Assembly: GCA_963665395.2 (NCBI GenBank)
Contig: OY762251.1
Location: forward strand, 2,480,001 to 2,544,000
DNA: 64,000 nt
Direction: 5' to 3'
Source of the DNA: Bin87 sp963665395
GTDB taxonomy: Bacteria > Chloroflexota > Dehalococcoidia > Lucifugimonadales > UBA3495
The position numbers were made by a program, and so were the translations under genes. This document shows positions 48,030 through 55,794 of the stretch, piece by piece. The stretch's first letter is position 1. Each line of letters starts with the position of its first letter. The notes under the pieces are model-generated. The model did no database searches. It was not told the origin of the DNA and saw only the letters and a program-made list of their open reading frames with translations.

Positions 48030-49307
48030 TCACTGGTCGCTTATGCCAAGAAAGATTGAAAGGTCTTCGATCCCGGCGGCTATGAACGTTTCAAGTCCTC
48101 CTTGTATTTGACCGTCAGACGTTGCCGCCTGTTGCGTGAAAACGCTCTCGCCGTCCCGGTTTTCCGCCAGGATAAACGACACGTCATCAACACTGACGTT
48201 GCCCGCCGCAATCTGCGTTAGCAAGGCGACGACGAAGGTTTCGCTGTGCGTAGATACAATCAGCCGCCGGTCTTCGTTCGCGGCTATATCAATCATCGCG
48301 TGAGCGAGTTTCCGCACCAGCAACGGGTGCAGGTGTATTTCGGGTTCTTCAATCGCCACGATTTTGAACGGGGTGTACAGGCAGATGGTGAGCAGATACA
48401 GCAACTGGTTGATGCCGAAACCCTCATTGGAGATTGACGATGGGACACCACCATCAAGAGGTATCGTGTCGATTGTGAACGAAGAGGTGCCAATCTGAGG
48501 CTGAACTTGAATGCGGCGATTGGCTGCCTGCTCCAAATATCTGCTGACTTCATACTGGCGGAACCTTTCGGTGGGTGATGCCAGCAGAGAGGCGACTTCA
48601 TCTTCGGTAGCCAAGGCAGAGGTAACGCTGGCCAACCCGTAAATTGGCTGCGAGAACCCACGACGTAACGGCACGAACCCGGTATTCCTGGCCAGTTCCA
48701 TGGGCAGGTTAGACCTTGCGACGTACTTTCCAATCGCATCATCATGTGTCTTGCCATGATTATTTGTTTCAGATAACAGCGCCGTGCCGTTCCAAATCAG
48801 CCTGCCTGCCGCAAATTTCCGATACTCGTCGGGAAACATATTAGGGTCATGCAAAGTTCCGATAATGGGTTTATCAACCTGCTGGTTAACGCGGTAAGGA
48901 ACTGTTATCTGTAGTTCGAGGTTTTCCGGCCAGGAAAGCCCATCGGAATCTTCGGGGGCTGCGAAAGCCACTTCCGCACCTCCGCCGGACTGGTCCAGCG
49001 TCAAAGTGAACTTCGCGGATAGCTCCTCGGAATTGGAGACGCCCATGGACAGGGATACCTCTTTATCCATGGCATGACGATGCGCCACCTCCTGCAACCC
49101 GCCCAGGCTGATGGACGGGTACGAAAAGAGGCTGGCGACGTTCTGGTTGGGGTTGGTCAGAAAGTTCTTCAGAGTCAGCAGACCATAAATCAGCGACGAC
49201 TTGCCGGAGCCGTTGGGCCCGTAGATGACCGTCAGCGGCGCGATTTCAATTTCGGCGTCCCGGATTGACCGGAAGTTTTGGAGCTGGAGAGTGTAGGTGT
49301 CAGCCAT
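48030..49307 (-). CDS. AAA/OLD-like ATPase
   Basis: A 425-residue ABC/AAA-type ATPase of the RecF/OLD-like class. Walker A GPNGSGKSS near 30, signature-like GFGINQLLYLL near 298, Walker B KIVAIEEPEIHLHP near 315, and D-loop/switch LIVSTHSETF near 345. It lacks a C-terminal TOPRIM domain. It senses or processes DNA/RNA structures and probably regulates the PIN-like partner. Its upstream neighbours are a broken HicBA locus. Confidence 0.85.
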   Translation of the reverse strand: MADTYTLQLQNFRSIRDAEIEIAPLTVIYGPNGSGKSSLIYGLLTLKNFLTNPNQNVASLFSYPSISLGGLQEVAHRHAMDKEVSLSMGVSNSEELSAKFTLTLDQSGGGAEVAFAAPEDSDGLSWPENLELQITVPYRVNQQVDKPIIGTLHDPNMFPDEYRKFAAGRLIWNGTALLSETNNHGKTHDDAIGKYVARSNLPMELARNTGFVPLRRGFSQPIYGLASVTSALATEDEVASLLASPTERFRQYEVSRYLEQAANRRIQVQPQIGTSSFTIDTIPLDGGVPSSISNEGFGINQLLYLLTICLYTPFKIVAIEEPEIHLHPLLVRKLAHAMIDIAANEDRRLIVSTHSETFVVALLTQIAAGNVSVDDVSFILAENRDGESVFTQQAATSDGQIQGGLETFIAAGIEDLSIFLGISDQ

Positions 49308-49336
49308 TTGGAATATCCCTCCGGTTTATTCGTCAC

Positions 49337-49669
49337 CTATCCTCGGTCACGGTCTGCTTCGGGAACCGGCATACCGGGTCGCCAGCCGCGCGGCACCGGG
49401 CGTCCGCGGTGGTTGTGCCGTCCCAGCGCCCAGAGAAAGGCGGTTACGTCGATGCCGGCGCGTTCCACCTGTTTGCCCAGCAAAGGCCCTTTAATCGGAC
49501 TTCTACCCCAGTCCGTGACTGTGATGGAGACAACACCATTGGTCATATTGACGTGGCTACCTCGCCCTCGCCTTCGGCGACGGCTTCACTCATTGACCAT
49601 CCGAAATCCGAACCGACGAAAAACGGCCAGGGCTTCAGCAAAGGTCACATTGTCAATCGGCACTGGCAT
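49337..49669 (-). pseudogene. HicA toxin gene interrupted by an in-frame TGA
   Basis: From ATG at 49669 the frame reads MPVPIDNVTFAEALAVFRRF GFRMVNE, then TGA (49586-49588). It then continues in the same frame with SRRRRRGRGSHVNMTNGVVS to the stop at 49337. HicA proteins have a short link before GSH, so about eight extra codons, including the stop, have been inserted. The RNA-binding His in GSH survives. The toxin is probably disabled; a shorter product from ATG at 49546 lacks the N-terminus. Confidence 0.6.
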
Positions 49670-49982
49670 TCAGATTGACCCATACCGTTGCCGTCTCTGC
49701 CGAATACCCCTGGGCTGTCCAATCCCGTTTGATCTGCTCCTTGTCCTCGGATTCTTCCGCTGGTGGACACCCGACTTCTTCCAAAAAAAGTTCAATGGCG
49801 CCTTGGATCATATAGAGAGCTTCGTCCCAATCATCGCCCTGAGACGCACAACCGGGTATAGCAGGCACGAAAACCGAGTAGCCGATTTCACCACCGCCCG
49901 ACACCAGCACTACCTCAAACTCCTCGGCTTGCGGCATTGCGTCGTCTTTTTCCAATCCCGACTGGTCAGTCGTTGTCACCAT
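49653..49982 (-). CDS. HicB-like antitoxin
   Basis: A 109-residue HicB-type protein. The partial RNase-H fold is visible in FEVVLVSGGGEIGYSVFVPA and IPGCASQGDDWDEALYMIQ, about residues 22-62. ATG 49982 is chosen because GGAGG lies 8 bases upstream. It overlaps the HicA frame by 17 bases. HicB normally blocks HicA and represses the operon; here the toxin frame is broken, so it may be a remnant antitoxin. Confidence 0.75.
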   Translation of the reverse strand: MVTTTDQSGLEKDDAMPQAEEFEVVLVSGGGEIGYSVFVPAIPGCASQGDDWDEALYMIQGAIELFLEEVGCPPAEESEDKEQIKRDWTAQGYSAETATVWVNLNASAD

Positions 49983-50008
49983 ACCTTCATCCTCCAAAGC
50001 AACGGCCC

Positions 50009-50036
50009 GTAGGGGCGAATAATTATTCGCCCCTAC
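50009..50036. repeat. Family A palindrome
   Basis: A perfect 28-bp palindrome with GTAGGGGCGAATAA arms between the gamma-glutamyltransferase 3' end and the HicB gene. Confidence 0.85.
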
Positions 50037-50066
50037 ACGGTTTTCCGGCTGAAAAGCGGCCTCCGG

Positions 50067-51833
50067 CTACCGCCCCATGGCGTACCCGTCCCGCCGCAAA
50101 TCCGCTCCGCCGAACAGCGCGCCGCGCTCACGGTCAACCTCGATGGCGCACAGGGAGCCCATGCGCGGCGTCCACTCGTTCCACACGTCCACGTCGTGGC
50201 CGCGCTTGCGCAGGTCGTCCACCACCGACGGGTCGATGCGAGACTCCACGCCCACCAGGCCGGGCCGGTAGGCGTGGGGCCAGAAGGAATTGGGGAAGCT
50301 CCACGTCGAGGCGCGGGGCTGCTCAATGGCCTGCTGTACGTTCATGCCGAACTCGGCCACGTTGAGGAACAGCTGCACCATGGACTGGGGCTGCACGTCG
50401 CCGCCCGGCGTGCCGAAGGGCAGCCAGGGCCGGCCGTCCCGGAAGGCCAGGGCCGGATTGGGCGTCAGGCGCGGGCGCTTGCCGGGGGCCAGGCTGCTGG
50501 GATGGTCTTCGTCCAGCCAGTTCTGGGAGCCGCGAGCCGACGCCATGAACCCCAGGCCGGGGATGATGGGCGCGCCGCCGAACCCGTCGCTGGGCGTGGC
50601 GGAGAAGGCGTTGCCCCAGCGGTCCACGGCGCAGATGTACGACGTGTCGGCGGACAACGGGCCGGCCACCGCTTCCGGCTTGCGGGCGGCGCGGCCGCTC
50701 CCGGACTGGAACTCCCACGGGTCGCCGGCGTCGGGCATCTCGGGATTGGCGCGGCGGAGGTCAATCTCGCGGCGGCGCAGGTCGGCGTATTCTCGGGAGA
50801 GCAGGCCGGCCATGGGCACATCTACAAAGTCGGGGTCGCCATAGTAAGCATGGCGGTCGGCGAAGGCCAGCTTCAGCGCTTCCAATACGGTGTGGATGTA
50901 GTCCGCCGAGTTGTGGCCCATGCCCGGCAAATCGCAGCCCTCCAGGATGCGCAGGGCGTGCAGGTTCATCGGCCCCTGGCACCATGGGCCGCAGGCGTAC
51001 ACGTCGATGTTATCGCCCGCGGAGTTCCGGTAGTCAATCATCGGCGGGTCGTCCACGCCCACCGAGAAATCGGCCAGGTCGCCCATGGACAGCCATCCGC
51101 CCTGACTGCGGTGGAACGCTACCATCTCCTCGGCGATGTCGCCCTTGTAGAACAAATCGCGGGCGGCGCGGATGCCAGCCTCACGGCCTTGTCCGTTGAC
51201 CGATTGCTCGGCCTGGATCATCCGCCGGAAGGTGCGGGCCAGGTCGGATTGCACCAGCAGGTCGCCCACGCCCAGGGCTTTGCCCCCGGGATAGAAGATC
51301 TGCATAGTGCTGGTCCACTGGCTGGTGTCGCCCTCGTCCAGGATGATGTTGTCGCCGCTGCTGACCAAAGCGCGGTGCAGGGTGGCCGGGATGGGGAAAC
51401 CGCCGGCGGCCAGTTCCAGCGCCGGCGTAACTACCTGCTCGAAGGTCATGGTGCCATAACGGGACAGCGCGGTCAGCCAGGCGTCGGGCGCGGCCGGCGT
51501 AACGGTTCGCATCACGCCGTGGGGCATATCGCCCCCATGCTCGCGGCGGAAATAGTCGATGGACGCCTCGGCCGGCCAGCGGCCCAGGCCGCTGATCTCC
51601 TTGGTATCGCCGCTTTCCGCGTGGTGGATGATGATGGGCGCGACGCCGCCGAAGCTGGTGTACTGGGGCAGCGTTACGTTGATGGCGATGCCCGCCGCCA
51701 CGCCGGCGTCAATGGCGTTGCCGCCCTGCTCCAGGATGCGATAGCCGGCCGCCGTGGCGAGATAGTGGCCGGCGCTGATCATGTGGCTGACGCCGCCAAC
51801 CAGGGGGCGATAGCTGTTGAGTCCCAATGCCAT
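50067..51833 (-). CDS. Gamma-glutamyltransferase family protein
   Basis: A 588-residue Ntn-hydrolase. The autocleavage Thr is in LSADTSYICAVDRWGN (about 421), where classical enzymes have TTHxS. Upstream is the large-subunit region ILEQGGNAIDAGVAAG, and the small-subunit glycine loop is in MVQLFLNVAEF/FGTPGGDVQPQ. No signal peptide, so likely cytoplasmic. ATG 51833 follows GGAGG by 6 bases. It may act on gamma-glutamyl or other amide substrates rather than glutathione. Confidence 0.9.
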   Translation of the reverse strand: MALGLNSYRPLVGGVSHMISAGHYLATAAGYRILEQGGNAIDAGVAAGIAINVTLPQYTSFGGVAPIIIHHAESGDTKEISGLGRWPAEASIDYFRREHGGDMPHGVMRTVTPAAPDAWLTALSRYGTMTFEQVVTPALELAAGGFPIPATLHRALVSSGDNIILDEGDTSQWTSTMQIFYPGGKALGVGDLLVQSDLARTFRRMIQAEQSVNGQGREAGIRAARDLFYKGDIAEEMVAFHRSQGGWLSMGDLADFSVGVDDPPMIDYRNSAGDNIDVYACGPWCQGPMNLHALRILEGCDLPGMGHNSADYIHTVLEALKLAFADRHAYYGDPDFVDVPMAGLLSREYADLRRREIDLRRANPEMPDAGDPWEFQSGSGRAARKPEAVAGPLSADTSYICAVDRWGNAFSATPSDGFGGAPIIPGLGFMASARGSQNWLDEDHPSSLAPGKRPRLTPNPALAFRDGRPWLPFGTPGGDVQPQSMVQLFLNVAEFGMNVQQAIEQPRASTWSFPNSFWPHAYRPGLVGVESRIDPSVVDDLRKRGHDVDVWNEWTPRMGSLCAIEVDRERGALFGGADLRRDGYAMGR

Positions 51834-51896
51834 GTTTGACCTCCGCAGCGAGGCTGCGTCCGAGATTTGTTGAGATTGTCGCGCTGCATTTGCGAT

Positions 51897-52042
51897 CTCA
51901 CGCGTACCCACTTTGTCATTGCGAGGAGCGTAGTCCGCCTCTGGCGGATGGCAATCTCGACGGGTGAGCGATGTTTGCTCCGGCGACGAGATTGCCACGC
52001 TGCGCTCGCAATGACAGTTTGCGGAAAGTGGGTACGCATGAG
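51897..52042. repeat. Family C palindromic element with inserted mini-hairpin
   Basis: Same element as 18206 and 22488; the arms extend to CTCACGCGTACCCACTTT. The left inner arm carries an extra 15-bp hairpin TCCGCCTCTGGCGGA, also seen near 63585. Fills most of the 311-base gap before the nuoE-like gene. Confidence 0.85.
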
Positions 52043-52132
52043 ATTTGCGATACTGTGGGCGAAAGTATAGGGCAAGGGGCCGGGCGTCGCCAGTTTCTGA
52101 CATTTGAGACATCGCATTTGTGTATGCCCTGC

Positions 52133-52138
52133 TATAAT
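52133..52138 (+). promoter_or_regulatory. -10 TATAAT six bases before the nuoE-like start
   Basis: Perfect TATAAT with ATG at 52145 and no Shine-Dalgarno, the same spacing as mutS. Suggests a leaderless transcript. Confidence 0.55.
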
Positions 52139-52144
52139 CCCGCA

Positions 52145-52669
52145 ATGGTAGAGCCGGGAGAATTCAGGCGACGGCGCGAACGGCGAGACAACGCCGACCC
52201 GGCGAGCGACGGCTCGGCCAATGCGGAGCGTCGGGAGCGTCAGTCGGGGCTGCGGCGGATCCTCCGGGAGCGGTTTCCCGAGCGAGCCAGAAGTAATCTG
52301 CTGCCGGCGCTGCATTTTTTGCAGCATGAGCACGGCTACCTGCCGGAGTGGGCCCTGCAAGTGGTGGGCTGGCACCTGCGAGTGCCGGCGTCGGAGGTAT
52401 ATGGGTCGGCCACGTCGTACTCGGAGCTGCGGCTTGATACGCCGGCGGCGCGCGTCATCACCGTCTGCACGGGATTGGCCTGCTGGCTGGCCGGCAGCGA
52501 CGAGCTGTTGGCGTCGGCGCAGCAAACGGGAGAGGAAAGCGCGAGCGTCGGAACCACCGCCTGCGCCTTTCTCTGCGGCGTTGCGCCGGCGGTCAGCGTC
52601 AACGGGCGGTGGTTCGGACGCATGGACGCCGGCCGCCTGGCCGAAGTCATAGCGGGGGCCGGCCGATGA
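52145..52669 (+). CDS. NuoE-like 2Fe-2S subunit (NADH dehydrogenase/hydrogenase type)
   Basis: A 174-residue thioredoxin-like 2Fe-2S protein. The four ligands follow the NuoE pattern: VCTGLAC (near 115-120) and CAFLC (near 153-157). The N-terminal helical part (LLPALHFLQHEHGYLPEWAL) is also typical. An Arg-rich N-terminal extension of about 30 residues is unusual. The NuoF-like gene begins in its stop codon (ATGA). The pair likely forms a diaphorase module, e.g. of an NAD-linked formate dehydrogenase, because no other complex I genes are present. Confidence 0.88.
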   Translation: MVEPGEFRRRRERRDNADPASDGSANAERRERQSGLRRILRERFPERARSNLLPALHFLQHEHGYLPEWALQVVGWHLRVPASEVYGSATSYSELRLDTPAARVITVCTGLACWLAGSDELLASAQQTGEESASVGTTACAFLCGVAPAVSVNGRWFGRMDAGRLAEVIAGAGR

Positions 52670-54300
52670 CCGAGTCCGGCAGCCGGGCCGCTTGGGAAGC
52701 GTTGGCGACCAATGCGAGCGCCGGCAGCTCCGGGTTGGGCAAACTAACCCGGGTCATGGTCCAATGGGGCCATTGCAGCCAGGCCGTGGGCGCCGATTTG
52801 GTGTACCGGCGGCTGGCCGAATCGCTGTACGGCCGGCCCGGTGTCGCGGTGATTGCAACCGGCTGCGACGGCGCGTGTTTCGCGGCCACCCAAGTGGTGG
52901 TGGAACGAGCCAGTGGCGCCATCCGTTACTTTGATCGGATTGGCGCGAGCGATGACCTGTCCGCCATCGTCGCGTCGGTTGACGGCGGCTACACCGAAGA
53001 TCAGACACGCCCATCACCCGATTTGGAGGCGTTCTTCACACCCCAGCACATCGCATTGATGGAAGGCATCGGCAGCGTAGATCCCGGCTCGCTTAACGAA
53101 TACCTGGCCGGGGGCGGATACGGCGGCCTGACTACCGCGTTGTCCATGACGCCGGAGGCCGTGATCCAACTGGTCCTGGACGCCGGTCTGCTGGGACGCG
53201 GCGGCGCGTATTTCCCGGCGGCGCGGAAATGGCAGGCGGCGCGGCGGGTCCCGGCAGCCCACCGTCACCTGGTGGTCAACGCCGAGGAAGGCGAGCCGGG
53301 GTTGTTCAAAGACCGGCACCTGATGGAAGGTATGCCACACCGCATCATCGAGGGCGCGCTGATCGCCGCCTACGCCGCCGGCGTGGATAGCGTGGTCATT
53401 TACATCAACGCTGAAGCCGACCTGTCGGCGCAACGGCTGTCGGAGGCGGTGGCGGACGCTCAGGCAGCCGGCCTTCTCGGCCCCAACCTCCTGGGCAGCG
53501 AGTTCGGATGCAGCGTCGAAGTGCGTCGCGGCGCCGGCGGCTACGTGTGTGGCGAGGAGACCACGCTGCTGAACACCATCGAAGGCCGGCGGCGGGAACC
53601 CAGGTTGCGCCCGCCCTTCCCCACTGACGCCGGGTTGTACGGAGAGCCGACGGTGATCAACAACGCCGAAACCCTTTGCAACGTGCCCGCGATCCTCGCC
53701 GGCGGCGTGCGCCGGTTCGCGTCGATTGGTCAAGAGACCGGCGGCCTGAACGACGCCAGGGGAACCCGGCTCGTGTCCCTCAGCGGAGCGGTGCGACGGC
53801 CCGGCCTGGCGGAGGTTCCCATGGGCACGACGGTTCGGCAGGTGATCGAGCAGGTGGGCGGAGGCGTTCCTGATGGACGCCGGCTTGGCTTCGCCGTGGT
53901 CGGCGGCCCGTCCAGCGGCATACTGCCGGCGGCGGAACTGGATGTTCAGTTGCGGCCGGGGATGCTGCACTCCAGCGGCGTGGTGATGGGCGCCGGCGGT
54001 ATCACCGTGTTTGACGCCTCGGCGTCGCCGGCGACCGTGGCTCTCAAATTAGCCGAGTACAACGCCGCCGAGTCCTGCGGCAAATGCACCCCCTGCCGCG
54101 AGGGAACGCCACGCATCGCCGAAGCGCTGCGGCGGGTGGCCGCTGGAGCAGGAAAGGCGTCGGATATTCAGGATCTCCGAGACCTTTCGGAAATCGTGGG
54201 CGCGGCATCCCTGTGCGGCCTGGGCCAGATGGCCGGCAACCCAGTGAACAGCCTCCTGCACTTCTACGGCGACGGGCTGGTTGGCGCGCCCCGGCATTGA
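52666..54300 (+). CDS. NuoF-like NADH/FMN-binding 4Fe-4S subunit
   Basis: A 544-residue NuoF/FdhB-type protein. Residues ~28-115 are a NuoE-like thioredoxin domain (VMVQWGHCSQAVG, TGCDGACFAATQ) with an incomplete set of ligands. The FMN/NADH core has LGRGGAYFPAARKW near 188, NAEEGEPGLFKDR and YVCGEETTLLNTIEG near 300. The C-terminal 4Fe-4S motif is ESCGKCTPCREGT with distal CGLGQ. It overlaps nuoE by four bases. Probably the NAD(H)-reactive half of a larger redox enzyme. Confidence 0.92.
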   Translation: MTESGSRAAWEALATNASAGSSGLGKLTRVMVQWGHCSQAVGADLVYRRLAESLYGRPGVAVIATGCDGACFAATQVVVERASGAIRYFDRIGASDDLSAIVASVDGGYTEDQTRPSPDLEAFFTPQHIALMEGIGSVDPGSLNEYLAGGGYGGLTTALSMTPEAVIQLVLDAGLLGRGGAYFPAARKWQAARRVPAAHRHLVVNAEEGEPGLFKDRHLMEGMPHRIIEGALIAAYAAGVDSVVIYINAEADLSAQRLSEAVADAQAAGLLGPNLLGSEFGCSVEVRRGAGGYVCGEETTLLNTIEGRRREPRLRPPFPTDAGLYGEPTVINNAETLCNVPAILAGGVRRFASIGQETGGLNDARGTRLVSLSGAVRRPGLAEVPMGTTVRQVIEQVGGGVPDGRRLGFAVVGGPSSGILPAAELDVQLRPGMLHSSGVVMGAGGITVFDASASPATVALKLAEYNAAESCGKCTPCREGTPRIAEALRRVAAGAGKASDIQDLRDLSEIVGAASLCGLGQMAGNPVNSLLHFYGDGLVGAPRH

Positions 54301-54310
54301 AGGCCGGGGC

Positions 54311-54472
54311 AATGCTATCTCATATGAAATTGCAGTCTCGTCACTGCGGCGAAAGCCGGAGTCCATTGGTCAAACAGTGAACGAATCTGAAACATGGCTA
54401 ACGAATTCGTTCACTGGATTCCGGCTTTCGCCGGAATGACGGGCGTTAAACCGTCCATATGCGACAGCCCTG
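54311..54472. mobile_element. MITE-1 copy, opposite orientation, older
   Basis: Right end CATATGCGACAGCCCTG and left end CAATGCTATCTCATATG are mutated versions of the ISAs1-type 17-bp termini. The interior matches 41613-41775 in inverse orientation. No target duplication is recognisable, so this copy is older. Confidence 0.75.
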
Positions 54473-54481
54473 GACTATAAG

Positions 54482-55711
54482 CTACACCCGGAGGCGGCGC
54501 AGCGTCGGCCGCCAGACCCCCAGCACGAACGCGACCGCCAGGTAGATGGCGGCCCCGCCGGCAAAGGCCGCGGTCCAGCTGACATATTCCGCAACCAGCG
54601 TCATCGGATAGGAACCGATGAACATCAGCGCGGCGGAAACGTACCAGACGCTCATCACCCGGCCCTGGAACTCCGCCGGCACCGAGAGTTGCAGCACCGT
54701 CGTCCCCATGGGCACTATGCTGCCCATCCCCACCAGAAACAATATCGCCCACGACAGCCAGAACCAGTGCGACCAGGCCAGGCAAAACAGGGCTATGCCG
54801 AAAAGGAAAATGCAGCCCAGCAGCAGCCAGTTCTTATGGGATGAGTTGCCCAGCGACGCCATGATGAACGTGCCGGACAGTGACCCGATGCCGGCGCCGG
54901 TCATGAGCAGTCCGGCTCCGCCGGCGCCGGTGTCCAGCGCCAGTTTGGCGAAGGCGGGCAGCAACTGGGCATAGGGCATTGCGAAGAAGCCGAAAGCGAA
55001 CCCAATGCCGATGACGGTGAAGGTAACCGGGTTGGACCAGCAGTACCGCAGCCCGCCCCACAGTTCGGACAGGATACCCGAGCGCTGGCCCCGGGCCGCC
55101 GGCGGCATCCGCCGGATCATCAGCAGCGTTGCCGTGCCCACGCAAAAGCAGCCGGTGGCCAGGTAGAGCGTCGGAGCCATTCCGGCCAGTTCGATTACCG
55201 CTCCCGCTACGGCCGGACCCAGGATGCGTCCCGAATTCATCACCGCCGAGTTCAGGACGACGGCGTTCATCAGGTCGTCCTGGTCCACCAGATCGCGTAC
55301 TATGGCCAACCGGGCCGGGGTGTTGATGGCCTGGAGGGTGCCGAGGACGAAAGCGGCCGCATAGATGTGCCACAGGGCAACCAGTCCGGCGGTTTCCAGC
55401 ACGGCGAGGCCCAGGACCAGGAGCGCAACCAGGGCCTGGGTCAGCATCAGCAGCCCGCGCCGGTCAAACCGGTCGGCGAAGGTTCCTCCAAACAGCACGA
55501 ACCCCAGCGTGGGCATCCCGTAGAGGAAGATCATGAACCCCATGCGCGAGGCGGAATCGGTCAGTTCCAGGACCAACCAGCCCAGGATGAGGAACTGCAT
55601 TCCCCGGCCCAGAGCCTGGGCGTTCGCTCCGACCCAGAACCAGCGATAGTCCCGGTGCCGCAACGCGCGGAAGGTCTGGATCTTGCGTCCGACCGCCAGA
55701 ATCTGGGCCAA
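54482..55711 (-). CDS. MFS transporter (MFS_3/EntS-like)
   Basis: A 409-residue 12-helix major facilitator. The loop GGTFADRFDRRGLLMLTQ follows helix 2, and INTPARLAIVRDLV near 130 is typical of EntS/MFS_3 exporters. Substrate unknown. The stop is 10 bases from a MITE-1 end. Confidence 0.88.
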   Translation of the reverse strand: MAQILAVGRKIQTFRALRHRDYRWFWVGANAQALGRGMQFLILGWLVLELTDSASRMGFMIFLYGMPTLGFVLFGGTFADRFDRRGLLMLTQALVALLVLGLAVLETAGLVALWHIYAAAFVLGTLQAINTPARLAIVRDLVDQDDLMNAVVLNSAVMNSGRILGPAVAGAVIELAGMAPTLYLATGCFCVGTATLLMIRRMPPAARGQRSGILSELWGGLRYCWSNPVTFTVIGIGFAFGFFAMPYAQLLPAFAKLALDTGAGGAGLLMTGAGIGSLSGTFIMASLGNSSHKNWLLLGCIFLFGIALFCLAWSHWFWLSWAILFLVGMGSIVPMGTTVLQLSVPAEFQGRVMSVWYVSAALMFIGSYPMTLVAEYVSWTAAFAGGAAIYLAVAFVLGVWRPTLRRLRV

Positions 55712-55794
55712 CTATTTCACCCGTCTCGCCGTTGCCGGTTCCGGTTGATGTCCCGTCCCCCGCAACGCTGCCGGATGGTCACGGCGTACCGTAA

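Noticed and set aside
49586..49588. In-frame TGA in HicA as a selenocysteine codon
   Set aside because: HicA has no cysteine at this position and the surrounding codons are an Arg-rich insertion, so a disabled gene is the simpler reading.
54311..54472. Palindrome after the NuoF-like gene as a simple terminator
   Set aside because: Its full length and ends match MITE-1 with ISAs1-type termini; it is a mobile element, although its hairpins could still stop transcription.
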